Position numbers and translations under genes: made by a program
NCBI RefSeq assembly: GCF_900564155.1
Contig: NZ_LS999839.1
Location: forward strand, 4,895,097-4,959,096
Reading direction: 5' to 3'
Origin: Pedobacter schmidteae
GTDB taxonomy: Bacteria > Bacteroidota > Bacteroidia > Sphingobacteriales > Sphingobacteriaceae
Length of the DNA: 64,000 nt
Notes under the pieces: generated by a model
Told to the model about the DNA's origin: nothing
Databases searched by the model: none
What the model saw: only the letters and a program-made list of their open reading frames with translations
Shown here: positions 1 through 8,718 of the stretch, in pieces
Position numbering within the stretch: position 1 is the stretch's first letter
How the letters are laid out: every line of letters begins with the position of its first letter

Positions 1-1
1 A

Positions 2-190
2 GTTGGCCATGACGGAAAAGAAGTTTATCACAGTGGTCACTCCATGTGTATCGATCCTATGGGAAAAACAGTTTATTATAAGCCGGAAGATGAGGATCTA
101 TACACGTTTAGCATTGGCTATGAAGAACTGGTAAAAACCCGCAAAAGCTTTCCTTTTTTAAAGGATGCGGATAATTTTAAAATTATTTAA
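2..190 (+). CDS. Omega-amidase / nitrilase-family hydrolase, C-terminal end only
   Basis: This is the last 62 codons of a gene that begins left of the window. The visible text VGHDGKEVYHSGHSMCIDP, followed by a tail with FPFLKDADNFKII, matches the end of the carbon-nitrogen hydrolase family, in particular YafV-type omega-amidases (deaminated-glutamine/asparagine amidases). The catalytic Glu-Lys-Cys residues would lie upstream and cannot be checked. The next gene, glycosylasparaginase, starts 15 bases later on the same strand, so the two may be cotranscribed. Confidence 0.7.
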   Translation, partial: VGHDGKEVYHSGHSMCIDPMGKTVYYKPEDEDLYTFSIGYEELVKTRKSFPFLKDADNFKII

Positions 191-205
191 CCGATATAGG
201 CTCAA

Positions 206-1237
206 ATGTTTAGTCGTAGAAATTTTATTAAAACAACAGCTATCTCTGCATCATTAATTGCGGTAGATAAAAAAAGTATGGCAGCAATAATTCCTCCTGT
301 CACACCTTCCAATGGCAAACCAATCGTGATTTCCACCTGGGATTTTGGAATAGCAGCCAATAAGGAAGCATGGGCAGTCTTATCTGTCGGAGGAAGCGCA
401 TTAGATGCAGTAGAAAAAGGCGTACGCGTACCAGAAGCCGATCCTAAAAATCAATCGGTTGGATATGGAGGATTGCCAGATAGAGACGGCCATGTGACCC
501 TTGATGCCTGCATCATGGATGAAGCCGGCAATTGCGGCGCCGTTGCAGGATTGGAGCATATCATGCATCCAATTTCAGTTGCCAGACTGGTAATGGAAAA
601 AACACCACATGTAATGCTTGTGGGCGATGGCGCACTTCAATTTGCATTAGAAAACGGTTTTAAAAAAGAGAATTTATTGACGAAGGAGAGTGAAAAAGCG
701 TGGAAAGAATGGCTTAAAACAGCCAAATATGCTCCAATAATGAATATTGAAAATAAACTCTATGAAAAAGCCGCCCCTACCAAATTACCTGGAAATCAAT
801 ACAATCACGACACCATTGGCATGTTGGCACTTGACGCTAAAGGAAATTTATCAGGCGCCTGCACAACAAGCGGAATGGCTTTTAAATTACATGGTCGTGT
901 AGGTGATAGTCCGATTATTGGTGCCGGTCTCTATGTGGATAATGAAATTGGAGGTGCTACATCTACAGGTGTAGGTGAAGAAGTAATCCGTAATGTCGGA
1001 AGCTTCCTTGTTGTCGAACTGATGAGACAAGGCTACACTCCTCAGGATGCCTGCAAAGAAGCGGTCATGCGTATCATCAAGAAAAAACCTGAAATTGCTA
1101 AAAAAATACAGGTAGGCTTTTTAGCCTTAAATAAAAAAGGAGAATACGGCGCTTACGCCATTCAGCAGGGCTTTAGCTATGCTGTTTGTACAGAACAGCA
1201 AAACGATTTACTGATTCCGGGAAAAAGCTATTATTAA
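206..1237 (+). CDS. N4-(beta-N-acetylglucosaminyl)-L-asparaginase (glycosylasparaginase), exported
   Basis: An Ntn-hydrolase of 343 residues that cleaves the GlcNAc-Asn bond left after breakdown of N-glycoproteins. The family is made as a precursor that cuts itself before a catalytic threonine. Here the HDTIG motif puts that residue at Thr203, followed by GACTTSGMAFK and the GRVGDSPIIGAG block typical of the family, best known from Elizabethkingia. The N-terminus SRRNFIK followed by a hydrophobic stretch is a twin-arginine (Tat) signal, so folded export to the periplasm is likely. It sits between an omega-amidase and cutC with short gaps of 15 and 9 bases, which suggests one transcript. An isoaspartyl peptidase is the alternative, but the blocks fit glycosylasparaginase better. 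Confidence 0.88.
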   Translation: MFSRRNFIKTTAISASLIAVDKKSMAAIIPPVTPSNGKPIVISTWDFGIAANKEAWAVLSVGGSALDAVEKGVRVPEADPKNQSVGYGGLPDRDGHVTLDACIMDEAGNCGAVAGLEHIMHPISVARLVMEKTPHVMLVGDGALQFALENGFKKENLLTKESEKAWKEWLKTAKYAPIMNIENKLYEKAAPTKLPGNQYNHDTIGMLALDAKGNLSGACTTSGMAFKLHGRVGDSPIIGAGLYVDNEIGGATSTGVGEEVIRNVGSFLVVELMRQGYTPQDACKEAVMRIIKKKPEIAKKIQVGFLALNKKGEYGAYAIQQGFSYAVCTEQQNDLLIPGKSYY

Positions 1238-1246
1238 TACTCAATT

Positions 1247-1987
1247 ATGGTAAATATGGAAGTTTGCGCAAATTCCCTGGAATCGGCGCTTGCAGCACAA
1301 AAAGGTGGGGCAATACGGGTAGAACTGTGTGACAATTTACCTGAAGGTGGAACAACCCCTAGCTATGCACAAATTGCATTGGCCAAACAAAAACTACACA
1401 TTAAAGTATATCCCATTATACGACCACGTGGAGGCGATTTTCTATATTCAGATCTGGAGTTTGAATTGATGAAAACAGATATTAAAACCTGCAAATCACT
1501 AAATTGTGATGGTATTGTTATAGGTATTTTAAAAGCCGACGGTAGTGTAGACCGCAACAGATGTGCAGAATTAATTGCATTAGCTGCCCCAATGCCGGTT
1601 ACCTTCCATAGGGCTTTTGATATGTGTAATGACCTGCAAAAAGCATTGGAAGATATTATCGAACTGGGCTGTGAACGAATTCTGACCTCCGGCGGCGAAT
1701 CATCTGCACTTAAAGGTGCCGAAACAATTGCGAGACTGATTCAACAGGCAAATGGAAGAATCATCATTATGCCTGGTGCGGGTGTTTCAACCGACAATAT
1801 CAGAACGATTATTCAAACTACAGGAGCAACAGAGTTTCATGCTTCGGCAAAACAAGCCGTAAAAAGCCTTATGCAGTTTAGAAACTCCAGGTTAAACATG
1901 GGAACAGTAGAAGATGAATTTAGCTATGATATAACTAATAGCCAGATCGTTAACACCTTAATCAAACTAGCAAACACATCTTCATAA
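1247..1987 (+). CDS. cutC: CutC-family protein
   Basis: A TIM-barrel protein of 246 residues, the usual CutC length. Family blocks seen are MEVCANSLESALAA at the N-terminus, RVELCDNLPEGGTTPS, IIRPRGGDF and the ILTSGG motif. CutC was linked to copper homeostasis in E. coli, but its molecular activity is not settled, so a copper role here is only by family name. It follows the glycosylasparaginase gene by 9 bases and probably shares its transcript. A DUF3347 protein with a possible copper site lies far away at 24 kb and is not linked. Confidence 0.9.
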   Translation: MVNMEVCANSLESALAAQKGGAIRVELCDNLPEGGTTPSYAQIALAKQKLHIKVYPIIRPRGGDFLYSDLEFELMKTDIKTCKSLNCDGIVIGILKADGSVDRNRCAELIALAAPMPVTFHRAFDMCNDLQKALEDIIELGCERILTSGGESSALKGAETIARLIQQANGRIIIMPGAGVSTDNIRTIIQTTGATEFHASAKQAVKSLMQFRNSRLNMGTVEDEFSYDITNSQIVNTLIKLANTSS

Positions 1988-2084
1988 ATCTACTTGCCGT
2001 TTATTCTATGGGCACGTATGTCAAGCTACGTCACATTAAATCTACCACGGATGAAATTCCCATAAAATAATCGAGTCAAAATCT

Positions 2085-2092
2085 TATATTTG
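2085..2092 (+). promoter_or_regulatory. Bacteroidota -7 box of lepA
   Basis: TATATTTG fits the Bacteroidota -7 consensus TAnnTTTG. It ends 8 bases before the lepA ATG, so the mRNA would be leaderless or nearly so. No clear -33 TTG is seen at the usual distance. Confidence 0.55.
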
Positions 2093-2100
2093 CGCCACTG

Positions 2101-3888
2101 ATGAAGCACATACGTAATTTCTGCATAATTGCACATATTGACCACGGTAAAAGCACTTTAGCTGACCGTTTATTGGAATACACTAAAACCATTAGCCAAA
2201 GAGAGGCTCAAGCCCAGTTGCTTGATAACATGGATTTAGAGCGTGAACGTGGTATCACGATAAAAAGCCACGCCATACAGATGAATTATAAGGTTGGCGA
2301 AATTGAATACAATTTTAACCTGATCGATACTCCTGGACACGTAGACTTTTCTTATGAAGTTTCACGTTCTATTGCGGCTTGTGAAGGTGCTTTGCTTATT
2401 GTAGATGCATCCCAGGGTATTCAGGCACAGACCATTTCAAATTTATATCTGGCTTTGGAGCATGATCTCGAGATTATTCCGATTTTAAATAAAATGGATT
2501 TACCTGGAGCGATGCCGGAGGAGGTGAAAGATCAGATTATTGATTTAATCGGTTGTAAACGCGAGGATATTATTCCAGCATCTGGTAAAACAGGCATGGG
2601 TATCCCAGACATTATTCAAGCAATTGTGGATCGTGTCCCTGCTCCTGTTGGTGATCCTGAAGCACCACTGCAGGCATTAATTTTTGATTCGGTTTTTAAC
2701 CCCTTCAGAGGTATTATTGCCTATTATAAAGTAGTAAATGGTGAAATTAAAAAAGGTGACAAGGTTAAATTTATCAATACAGGCAAACAATATCTAGCTG
2801 ACGAAGTAGGGATTCTAAAATTGGATATGTCGCCACGTAATGTGGTCAAAACCGGCGACGTAGGTTACATTATCTCGGGGATTAAAGAAGCTCGCGAGGT
2901 AAAAGTTGGCGATACCATTACGACTGTTGACAGGCCTTCTCCAGAATCAATTCAAGGATTTGAAGAGGTCAAACCTATGGTTTTTGCAGGAATCTACCCT
3001 GTTGATACAGATGAATTTGAAGAGCTGCGTGAGGCGATGCATAAATTGCAATTGAATGATGCTTCCATTGTTTTCGAACCAGAAAGCTCTGCAGCATTGG
3101 GTTTTGGCTTCCGTTGCGGATTTCTGGGCATGTTACACATGGAAATTATTCAGGAACGTTTGGAACGGGAATTTGATATGACGGTTATTACAACTGTACC
3201 CAACGTATCTTACATTGCAAAGACCACCAAGGGCGAAGAAGTAATTGTCAACAATCCATCGGATTTACCAGACCCAAGCAAATTGGATTCTGTAGAAGAA
3301 CCTTATATCAAAGCAAACATCATTACCAAAGCTGAATTTGTTGGCCCGGTAATGTCGCTTTGTATTCAAAAAAGAGGGATTATCGTTAATCAATCCTACC
3401 TGACTTCTGATCGGGTTGAATTGGTTTTTGAAATGCCAATGGGCGAAATCGTATTCGATTTTTACGACAAATTAAAAACTATATCCAAAGGTTACGCTTC
3501 GTTTGACTATCATCAGGTAGGTTATCGTAAATCGGATTTGGTAAGATTAGACATGTTGTTAAATGAAGAGCCTGTTGATGCTTTATCCTCATTAATTCAC
3601 CGTAGTAACGCTTACGATTTCGGAAAGAAAATTTGTGAGAAACTGAGAGAGCTAATTCCCCGTCAACAATTTGAAATTAAGATACAGGCATCCATCGGTG
3701 CAAAAGTAATTGCCAGGGAAACTCTCAGTGCCCTACGTAAAGATGTGACTGCCAAATGTTACGGCGGTGATATTTCACGTAAACGTAAGTTACTTGAAAA
3801 GCAAAAACAAGGAAAGAAACGTATGCGCCAGGTTGGAAACGTTGAAATTCCCCAAACCGCATTTATGGCAGTATTAAAACTAGATTAA
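2101..3888 (+). CDS. lepA: Elongation factor 4 (LepA)
   Basis: A ribosome-associated translational GTPase of 595 residues, full length for the family, which acts on stalled or mis-translocated ribosomes. The G1 motif AHIDHGKST is at residues 11-19, G3 DTPGH at 76-80 and G4 NKMD at 130-133. The LepA-specific C-terminal domain is present, ending GKKRMRQVGNVEIPQTAF. The start is fixed by the -7 box just upstream. It is the first gene after cutC on its own promoter; folD follows after 52 bases. Confidence 0.97.
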   Translation: MKHIRNFCIIAHIDHGKSTLADRLLEYTKTISQREAQAQLLDNMDLERERGITIKSHAIQMNYKVGEIEYNFNLIDTPGHVDFSYEVSRSIAACEGALLIVDASQGIQAQTISNLYLALEHDLEIIPILNKMDLPGAMPEEVKDQIIDLIGCKREDIIPASGKTGMGIPDIIQAIVDRVPAPVGDPEAPLQALIFDSVFNPFRGIIAYYKVVNGEIKKGDKVKFINTGKQYLADEVGILKLDMSPRNVVKTGDVGYIISGIKEAREVKVGDTITTVDRPSPESIQGFEEVKPMVFAGIYPVDTDEFEELREAMHKLQLNDASIVFEPESSAALGFGFRCGFLGMLHMEIIQERLEREFDMTVITTVPNVSYIAKTTKGEEVIVNNPSDLPDPSKLDSVEEPYIKANIITKAEFVGPVMSLCIQKRGIIVNQSYLTSDRVELVFEMPMGEIVFDFYDKLKTISKGYASFDYHQVGYRKSDLVRLDMLLNEEPVDALSSLIHRSNAYDFGKKICEKLRELIPRQQFEIKIQASIGAKVIARETLSALRKDVTAKCYGGDISRKRKLLEKQKQGKKRMRQVGNVEIPQTAFMAVLKLD

Positions 3889-3940
3889 TCACTGCCTTAT
3901 TAGCTGACCTAAATATTAACCTAAACAATACCACTATTAC

Positions 3941-4822
3941 ATGCAATTATTAGACGGAAAATTCGCATCTGAGAAAATAAAACAAGAAATAGCAGCTGAG
4001 GCCGCAGATTTTTTAGCAAACAGCGGCAGAAAGCCACACCTGGTTGCAATTTTAGTAGGTAATGATGGTGGTAGTGAAACTTATGTGGCCAGTAAAATGA
4101 AAAACTGCGAAAAAGTAGGATTTCAATCCTCTTTGATCAGATACGACAGTAATGTGACAGAGGCCGAATTGCTGCAAAAAATTGAAGAAATCAATCAGGA
4201 CAGCGGTGTAGATGGTCTGATTGTACAGCTCCCTCTTCCAAAACATATCGATCCCGAAAAGGTTACTGAAACAATTGACTATCGGAAAGATGTCGACGGT
4301 TTTCATCCGGTAAATCTGGGCCGAATGATGCGTAATCTTCCTTGCTTTATTCCGGCAACACCATATGGCATTTTGTTAATGCTGCAGGCCTATCAGATCG
4401 ACACAACAGGTAAACATTGTGTTGTTGTTGGCCGTAGCAATATTGTGGGCAGTCCAATGAGTATTTTAATGGCCCGCAATGCTACTCCAGGAAACTGTAC
4501 CGTGACCCTTACCCATAGTAAGACTACTAACTTAAAAGAAATTGCGCTTCAGGCAGATATTATAGTGGCTGCCATAGGTAAGAAAAATTTTGTTACCGCT
4601 GATATGGTGAAACCCGGAGCCATCATCATTGATGTTGGTATCAATAGGGAAACTTCAGAACAGACTAAATCGGGGTATAAATTATTTGGTGATGTTGATT
4701 TTGACAACGTTGCACCTAAATCTTCATGGATTACTCCTGTTCCCGGAGGTGTAGGTCTGATGACAATTGTTGGTTTACTTAAAAACACCCTGGCTTCGGC
4801 AAAAGGAGAAATTTACAACTAA
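3941..4822 (+). CDS. folD: Bifunctional methylenetetrahydrofolate dehydrogenase/cyclohydrolase
   Basis: A cytosolic enzyme of 293 residues that interconverts 5,10-methylene-, methenyl- and 10-formyl-tetrahydrofolate. The catalytic-lysine block YVASKMKNCEKVGF, the substrate loop VDGFHPVNLGRM, the NADP-binding stretch VVGRSNIVGSP and the tail block PVPGGVGLMT are all present. The last is usually PGGVGPMT, so a Leu replaces the common Pro. No promoter box was seen in the 52-base gap after lepA, so read-through from lepA is possible. Confidence 0.96.
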   Translation: MQLLDGKFASEKIKQEIAAEAADFLANSGRKPHLVAILVGNDGGSETYVASKMKNCEKVGFQSSLIRYDSNVTEAELLQKIEEINQDSGVDGLIVQLPLPKHIDPEKVTETIDYRKDVDGFHPVNLGRMMRNLPCFIPATPYGILLMLQAYQIDTTGKHCVVVGRSNIVGSPMSILMARNATPGNCTVTLTHSKTTNLKEIALQADIIVAAIGKKNFVTADMVKPGAIIIDVGINRETSEQTKSGYKLFGDVDFDNVAPKSSWITPVPGGVGLMTIVGLLKNTLASAKGEIYN

Positions 4823-4831
4823 ACCTTTGGC

Positions 4832-5173
4832 CTAGCTGCCAAACAGCCTTTTGATCCAACTTTCTTTAAAACCTACATATATCCCGTCTGATCTGATTTC
4901 AACGGGATATCTTTCGATATAATCCCCTTGTCCCTCCGCACCGTACCCGGTATGCAAGTTATATTCCCAACGGTGAATGGGACAAATCAAATAGCCATTT
5001 TTGCACCAGCCTCCGCTCAAAATGCCACCAGCATGAGGACAATGATTCTGCACGACAAAAAATTCATCTTTATGTTTTACCAGGCATAACTTTTTACCAC
5101 CCACCACAATTTGTTTAACAAATTCAGCTTCTGGTATTTCTGTTTCTATTTTATGCCACTTCAAATTATTCAT
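4832..5173 (-). CDS. Small Rieske [2Fe-2S] protein
   Basis: A 113-residue Rieske domain protein. The cluster ligands are visible as C45-x-H47 and C64-x-x-H67 in CPHAGG and CPIHRW. It has no signal peptide and no catalytic domain, so it resembles NirD/HcaC-type ferredoxin subunits that pass electrons to a separate oxygenase or reductase. No such partner is in the neighbourhood. It is divergent from queE with 80 bases between the starts, and convergent with folD with a 9-base gap. Confidence 0.85.
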   Translation of the reverse strand: MNNLKWHKIETEIPEAEFVKQIVVGGKKLCLVKHKDEFFVVQNHCPHAGGILSGGWCKNGYLICPIHRWEYNLHTGYGAEGQGDYIERYPVEIRSDGIYVGFKESWIKRLFGS

Positions 5174-5233
5174 GGGTTAGTCATATCTTAATGTCAATAT
5201 ACATATATTCTCATTTTCATAGAGATATTTATT

Positions 5234-5241
5234 TACCTTTG
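5234..5241 (+). promoter_or_regulatory. Bacteroidota -7 box of queE
   Basis: TACCTTTG matches TAnnTTTG and ends 12 bases before the ATG at 5254. It lies inside the longer reading frame that opens at 5191, which argues against that earlier start. Confidence 0.5.
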
Positions 5242-5253
5242 CGGTTCTTAAAT

Positions 5254-5877
5254 ATGGCACATCAAATACCAGAAGACGGCACGTTACTTCCTTTAATGGA
5301 AGAATTTTATACCATACAGGGCGAGGGATTTAATACTGGAAAAGCAGCATACTTTATCCGCTTAGGTGGTTGTGATGTAGGATGTCACTGGTGCGACGTG
5401 AAGGAAAGCTGGGATGCAGAACTTCACCCGCTAACTCAGGCCGACGATATTGTAACCAAAGCGGACAGCTTTCCAGGCAAAGCAGTTGTGATTACAGGAG
5501 GCGAACCTTTAATATACAATCTCGATTACCTGACCAAATCGCTTCGTAAAAAAGGAATATTAACTTTTATTGAAACATCGGGTGCCTATCCGCTTTCAGG
5601 TGAATGGGATTGGATTTGTCTCTCACCTAAAAAATTCAAAGCGCCCAGACCCGACATTACTCCCTTTGCCAATGAGCTGAAAGTGATTGTGTTCAACAAA
5701 AGTGATTTCGAATGGGCAGAAAAGTATGCTGAAACTGTTTCCGAAAACTGTAAATTATATTTGCAACCCGAATGGTCAAAATCTAAGGAAATTACACCCT
5801 TGATTATCGATTATGTAATGGCCAATCCAAAATGGGAAATATCCTTGCAAACACATAAGTTTTTAAACATCCCTTAG
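5254..5877 (+). CDS. queE: 7-carboxy-7-deazaguanine synthase
   Basis: A radical-SAM enzyme of the queuosine/preQ0 pathway that contracts CPH4 to 7-carboxy-7-deazaguanine. From this start it has 207 residues. The N-terminal EEFYTIQGEGFNTGKAA block is family-typical, and the cluster cysteines are C40, C44 and C47 (CDVGCHWC, a CX3CX2C form). ITGGEPL follows. The open frame extends to 5191, but the extra residues have no family match and contain the -7 box, so 5254 is preferred. Its gene neighbours are not other queuosine genes. Confidence 0.93.
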   Translation: MAHQIPEDGTLLPLMEEFYTIQGEGFNTGKAAYFIRLGGCDVGCHWCDVKESWDAELHPLTQADDIVTKADSFPGKAVVITGGEPLIYNLDYLTKSLRKKGILTFIETSGAYPLSGEWDWICLSPKKFKAPRPDITPFANELKVIVFNKSDFEWAEKYAETVSENCKLYLQPEWSKSKEITPLIIDYVMANPKWEISLQTHKFLNIP

Positions 5878-5935
5878 GAAGCATATTATTTTTTTCGCTA
5901 CATTTAACACCATTGTTAATCTATAAGTAGCATTA

Positions 5936-7831
5936 ATGAAGAAAATTACGCTTTTACTTTTCTTTTGTATTGTCATTAAAAGTGTCAGCGCACAAAATAC
6001 CACTATAAAAAAAGCGCAAGCTAGTTTTGATAAAGCTCAGGATTACCTCAAAGCCGACAATTATGATCAGGCTTCGGCCCTATTGCAGGAGACCGTTAAA
6101 GCTGACCCCAATTTTCAGTTTGCTTATATACAACTTGCAGATTTACAAAGACGGCTAAAACTATTTGAAAAAGCTAAATCAAGTTACCAAAGTGCGATCA
6201 ATTTAAGCGGAACACTTGACCCGAGAGTTTATTACGGTTTTGCCGAAGTTGAAATATATACAGGCGATTACAGCAATGCCTTAAAACATATAAATTCCTT
6301 TATTGAAAAATATAAAGGGAATGACACCGATTTTTTAAATAAAGCAAAAAAGTATCTGAAGGATTGTGAATTTGCCATTGAAGCATTAAAACACCCGGTA
6401 AAGTATGATCCTGTAAATATGGGACCCGAAATAAATTCGACCTATCGTGATTACTTCCCTTCTATAACTGCCGATGGGAGTCAGCTTATTTTTAGCAGAA
6501 ATATTGATGGCAACGAAGATTTTTTCATCTCAAGCCGAAAAGATAAGAAATGGACAATCCCTACTCCACTAAGCCAAAAAATCAACACCTCCAACTATAA
6601 TGAGGGAGCACAGTCTATCACGCCCGATGGAATGTATCTTTTTTTTACCGGCTGCAACCGCCCTGACGGGCTTGGAAGATGCGACATCTATTTAAGTCAT
6701 AAAAATGGCACGGAATGGGGCGAGCCTTTTAATCTTGGTGCCCCAATTAACTCGCCATATTGGGAATCTCAACCCGCCATCAGTCCCGATGGAAGTACAT
6801 TGTATTTCGTGAGTAACAGACCCGGAGGCCTGGGAGGCTATGACATTTGGAAAAGTTCGTTAAAAGCAGACGGATATTGGACTACCCCGGAAAACCTTGG
6901 GCCTAATATTAACACCCCATATGACGAGCATACTCCGTTTATACACCCCGATGGCAAAACCCTGTACTTTTCATCAAATGGCTGGCCCGGGATGGGCAAT
7001 AAGGATATATTCCTAAGTCGCGCCAACGAAAACGGAACATGGTCCCGCCCCGAGAACATCGGCTATCCCATCAATACGTTTAACGAAGAAACGGGTTTAA
7101 TCGTAACCCCTGACGGTAACTACGGACTCTTCTCATCAACCTTGGAAGGTGGGTATGGTGATATGGATATTTACCAGTTTAAAATGCCTGTAGATAAAAA
7201 GCCACTCCCTATTACTTATGTAAAAGGAATAGTTACCGATAAAGAAAGTAATGCTTTTTTAGAAGCCAGAGTTCAGGTAGTCAATTTAGCGTCTAAAAAA
7301 ATAGCCTATAATGATTTCACATCTTCAACCACAGGCGATTTTCTGGCTGTAATGCCAATTGGTAGTAACTATGCCTTTAATGTAAGTGCCGATGGCTATC
7401 TCTTCTATTCAGAAAACTATCGACTGGACAGTGCTTACGTTAATACTCCTTTTTTCATAACTGTAAGCTTGGACAAACTGAATACCGGTAAAAATATGAT
7501 CTTGAAGAATATTTTTTTCGATACCAACGAATATAATCTTCTGCCTGCTTCTTTGACAGAATTAAATACACTTAAAGAGCTACTCAATAACAACAGCGGG
7601 CTACATATAGAAATACAAGGTCATACAGACAATACTGGCAGTAAACTTCAAAATGAAAAATTATCACTTCTACGTGCGAAGGCAGTTTATGATCAACTGA
7701 TAGCCCTTCACATTGCTGCCGAAAGACTAACCTTTAAAGGATATGGAGAAACCAGGCCTGTAGCATCAAATGACACAGAAACCAACCGAAAACAAAATAG
7801 GAGAACCTCTTTCGTGATTACCAAAATCTAA
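5936..7831 (+). CDS. OmpA-family protein with TPR and PD40/WD40-like repeats
   Basis: An envelope protein of 631 residues. A Sec signal peptide covers about residues 1-19. TPR-like helices fill roughly 22-140. A PD40/WD40-like beta-propeller follows at about 155-420, with repeated blocks such as SPDGSTLYFVSNRPGGLGG and PDGKTLYFSSNG. A carboxypeptidase-regulatory-like beta domain is at about 425-510. An OmpA peptidoglycan-binding domain ends the protein with IQGHTDNTGS and the NRKQNRRT block. This layout is common in Bacteroidota, where relatives sit beside gliding or PorP/SprF-type proteins; no such partner is adjacent here. A structural or anchoring role is likely but the substrate is unknown. 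Confidence 0.9.
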   Translation: MKKITLLLFFCIVIKSVSAQNTTIKKAQASFDKAQDYLKADNYDQASALLQETVKADPNFQFAYIQLADLQRRLKLFEKAKSSYQSAINLSGTLDPRVYYGFAEVEIYTGDYSNALKHINSFIEKYKGNDTDFLNKAKKYLKDCEFAIEALKHPVKYDPVNMGPEINSTYRDYFPSITADGSQLIFSRNIDGNEDFFISSRKDKKWTIPTPLSQKINTSNYNEGAQSITPDGMYLFFTGCNRPDGLGRCDIYLSHKNGTEWGEPFNLGAPINSPYWESQPAISPDGSTLYFVSNRPGGLGGYDIWKSSLKADGYWTTPENLGPNINTPYDEHTPFIHPDGKTLYFSSNGWPGMGNKDIFLSRANENGTWSRPENIGYPINTFNEETGLIVTPDGNYGLFSSTLEGGYGDMDIYQFKMPVDKKPLPITYVKGIVTDKESNAFLEARVQVVNLASKKIAYNDFTSSTTGDFLAVMPIGSNYAFNVSADGYLFYSENYRLDSAYVNTPFFITVSLDKLNTGKNMILKNIFFDTNEYNLLPASLTELNTLKELLNNNSGLHIEIQGHTDNTGSKLQNEKLSLLRAKAVYDQLIALHIAAERLTFKGYGETRPVASNDTETNRKQNRRTSFVITKI

Positions 7832-7852
7832 ATTGAGAACAATCTCATCTAT

Positions 7853-7879
7853 AAAAAAAGCGGTTAAATCACCGCTTTT
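7853..7879 (-). terminator. Intrinsic terminator of kdsA, overlapping its stop codon
   Basis: A 9-bp perfect stem, AAAAGCGGT (7856-7864) and ACCGCTTTT (7871-7879), encloses a 6-base loop. Read on the minus strand it ends in a run of seven T. The left arm contains the final codons and part of the stop of kdsA. It may also stop plus-strand transcripts from the OmpA gene, where four T follow. Confidence 0.75.
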
Positions 7880-8703
7880 CTCACTCTTATTAATTTAGTT
7901 AATAGTTCTTCTATTAAATCCAGATGCAGCATATTAGCACCATCAGATTTTGCATTCGCCGGATCAGGGTGGGTCTCAATAAATAAACCATCTGCTCCTA
8001 CTGCAATCGCCGCTTTTGCAATGGTTTCAATCAATTCTGGTTTGCCTCCGGTAACTCCCGAACTCTGATTAGGTTGCTGCAACGAATGCGTACAGTCCAT
8101 CACAACCGGAACACCGAAACTTTTCATTTCTGGTAATCCACGGTAATCAACAATCAGATCCTGGTAACCAAAAGTATTGCCCCTATCGGTAAGGATAACC
8201 TTGTTATTACCCGACTCAACGATCTTTTCTACTGCAAATTTCATTGATCCAGCAGAGAGGAACTGTCCTTTTTTTACATTCACTACCTTATTGGTTTTGG
8301 CAGCTGCAATCAATAAATCGGTTTGACGGCAAAGAAAGGCCGGAATCTGTAGTACATCGACATACGCTGCAGCTATAGCAGCTTCAGCACTTTCATGAAT
8401 ATCGGTAACGGTTGGCACATGAAAAGTCTGGCCGATCTTTTCTAATATCCTAAGTGCCTTCTCATCTCCTATACCGGTAAAAGATCCACCTTTAGACCGG
8501 TTTGCTTTACGGTAAGAGCCTTTAAAAATAAAAGGTATTTCAAGCTTATCAGTTATCGTTACCAGGCGTTCTGCAATTCTAAACGCAATTTCTTCTCCTT
8601 CAATAGCGCATGGCCCAGCCATTAAAAAGAAATTATCAGAATCAGTATATTTTAATTTTTCTAAATAGTTTAACATAGTTAAGATTTGTGACATGAGATT
8701 CAA
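7864..8703 (-). CDS. kdsA: 3-deoxy-8-phosphooctulonate synthase
   Basis: Condenses arabinose-5-phosphate with phosphoenolpyruvate to Kdo-8-phosphate, an early step to the lipopolysaccharide inner core. It has 279 residues from the first Met, close to the family length. Blocks seen are FLMAGPCAIEGEE, FKGSYRKANRSKGGSFTG, TDIHESAEA, and MDCTHSLQQPNQSSGVTGG near the C-terminus. A second possible start at Met12 (8670) cannot be excluded. The gene lies 15 bases downstream of recQ on the same strand. The partner enzyme that makes arabinose-5-phosphate, KdsD, is encoded just beyond recQ on the other strand. Confidence 0.96.
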   Translation of the reverse strand: MNLMSQILTMLNYLEKLKYTDSDNFFLMAGPCAIEGEEIAFRIAERLVTITDKLEIPFIFKGSYRKANRSKGGSFTGIGDEKALRILEKIGQTFHVPTVTDIHESAEAAIAAAYVDVLQIPAFLCRQTDLLIAAAKTNKVVNVKKGQFLSAGSMKFAVEKIVESGNNKVILTDRGNTFGYQDLIVDYRGLPEMKSFGVPVVMDCTHSLQQPNQSSGVTGGKPELIETIAKAAIAVGADGLFIETHPDPANAKSDGANMLHLDLIEELLTKLIRVRKAVI

Positions 8704-8718
8704 ACTTCATATCTAGCA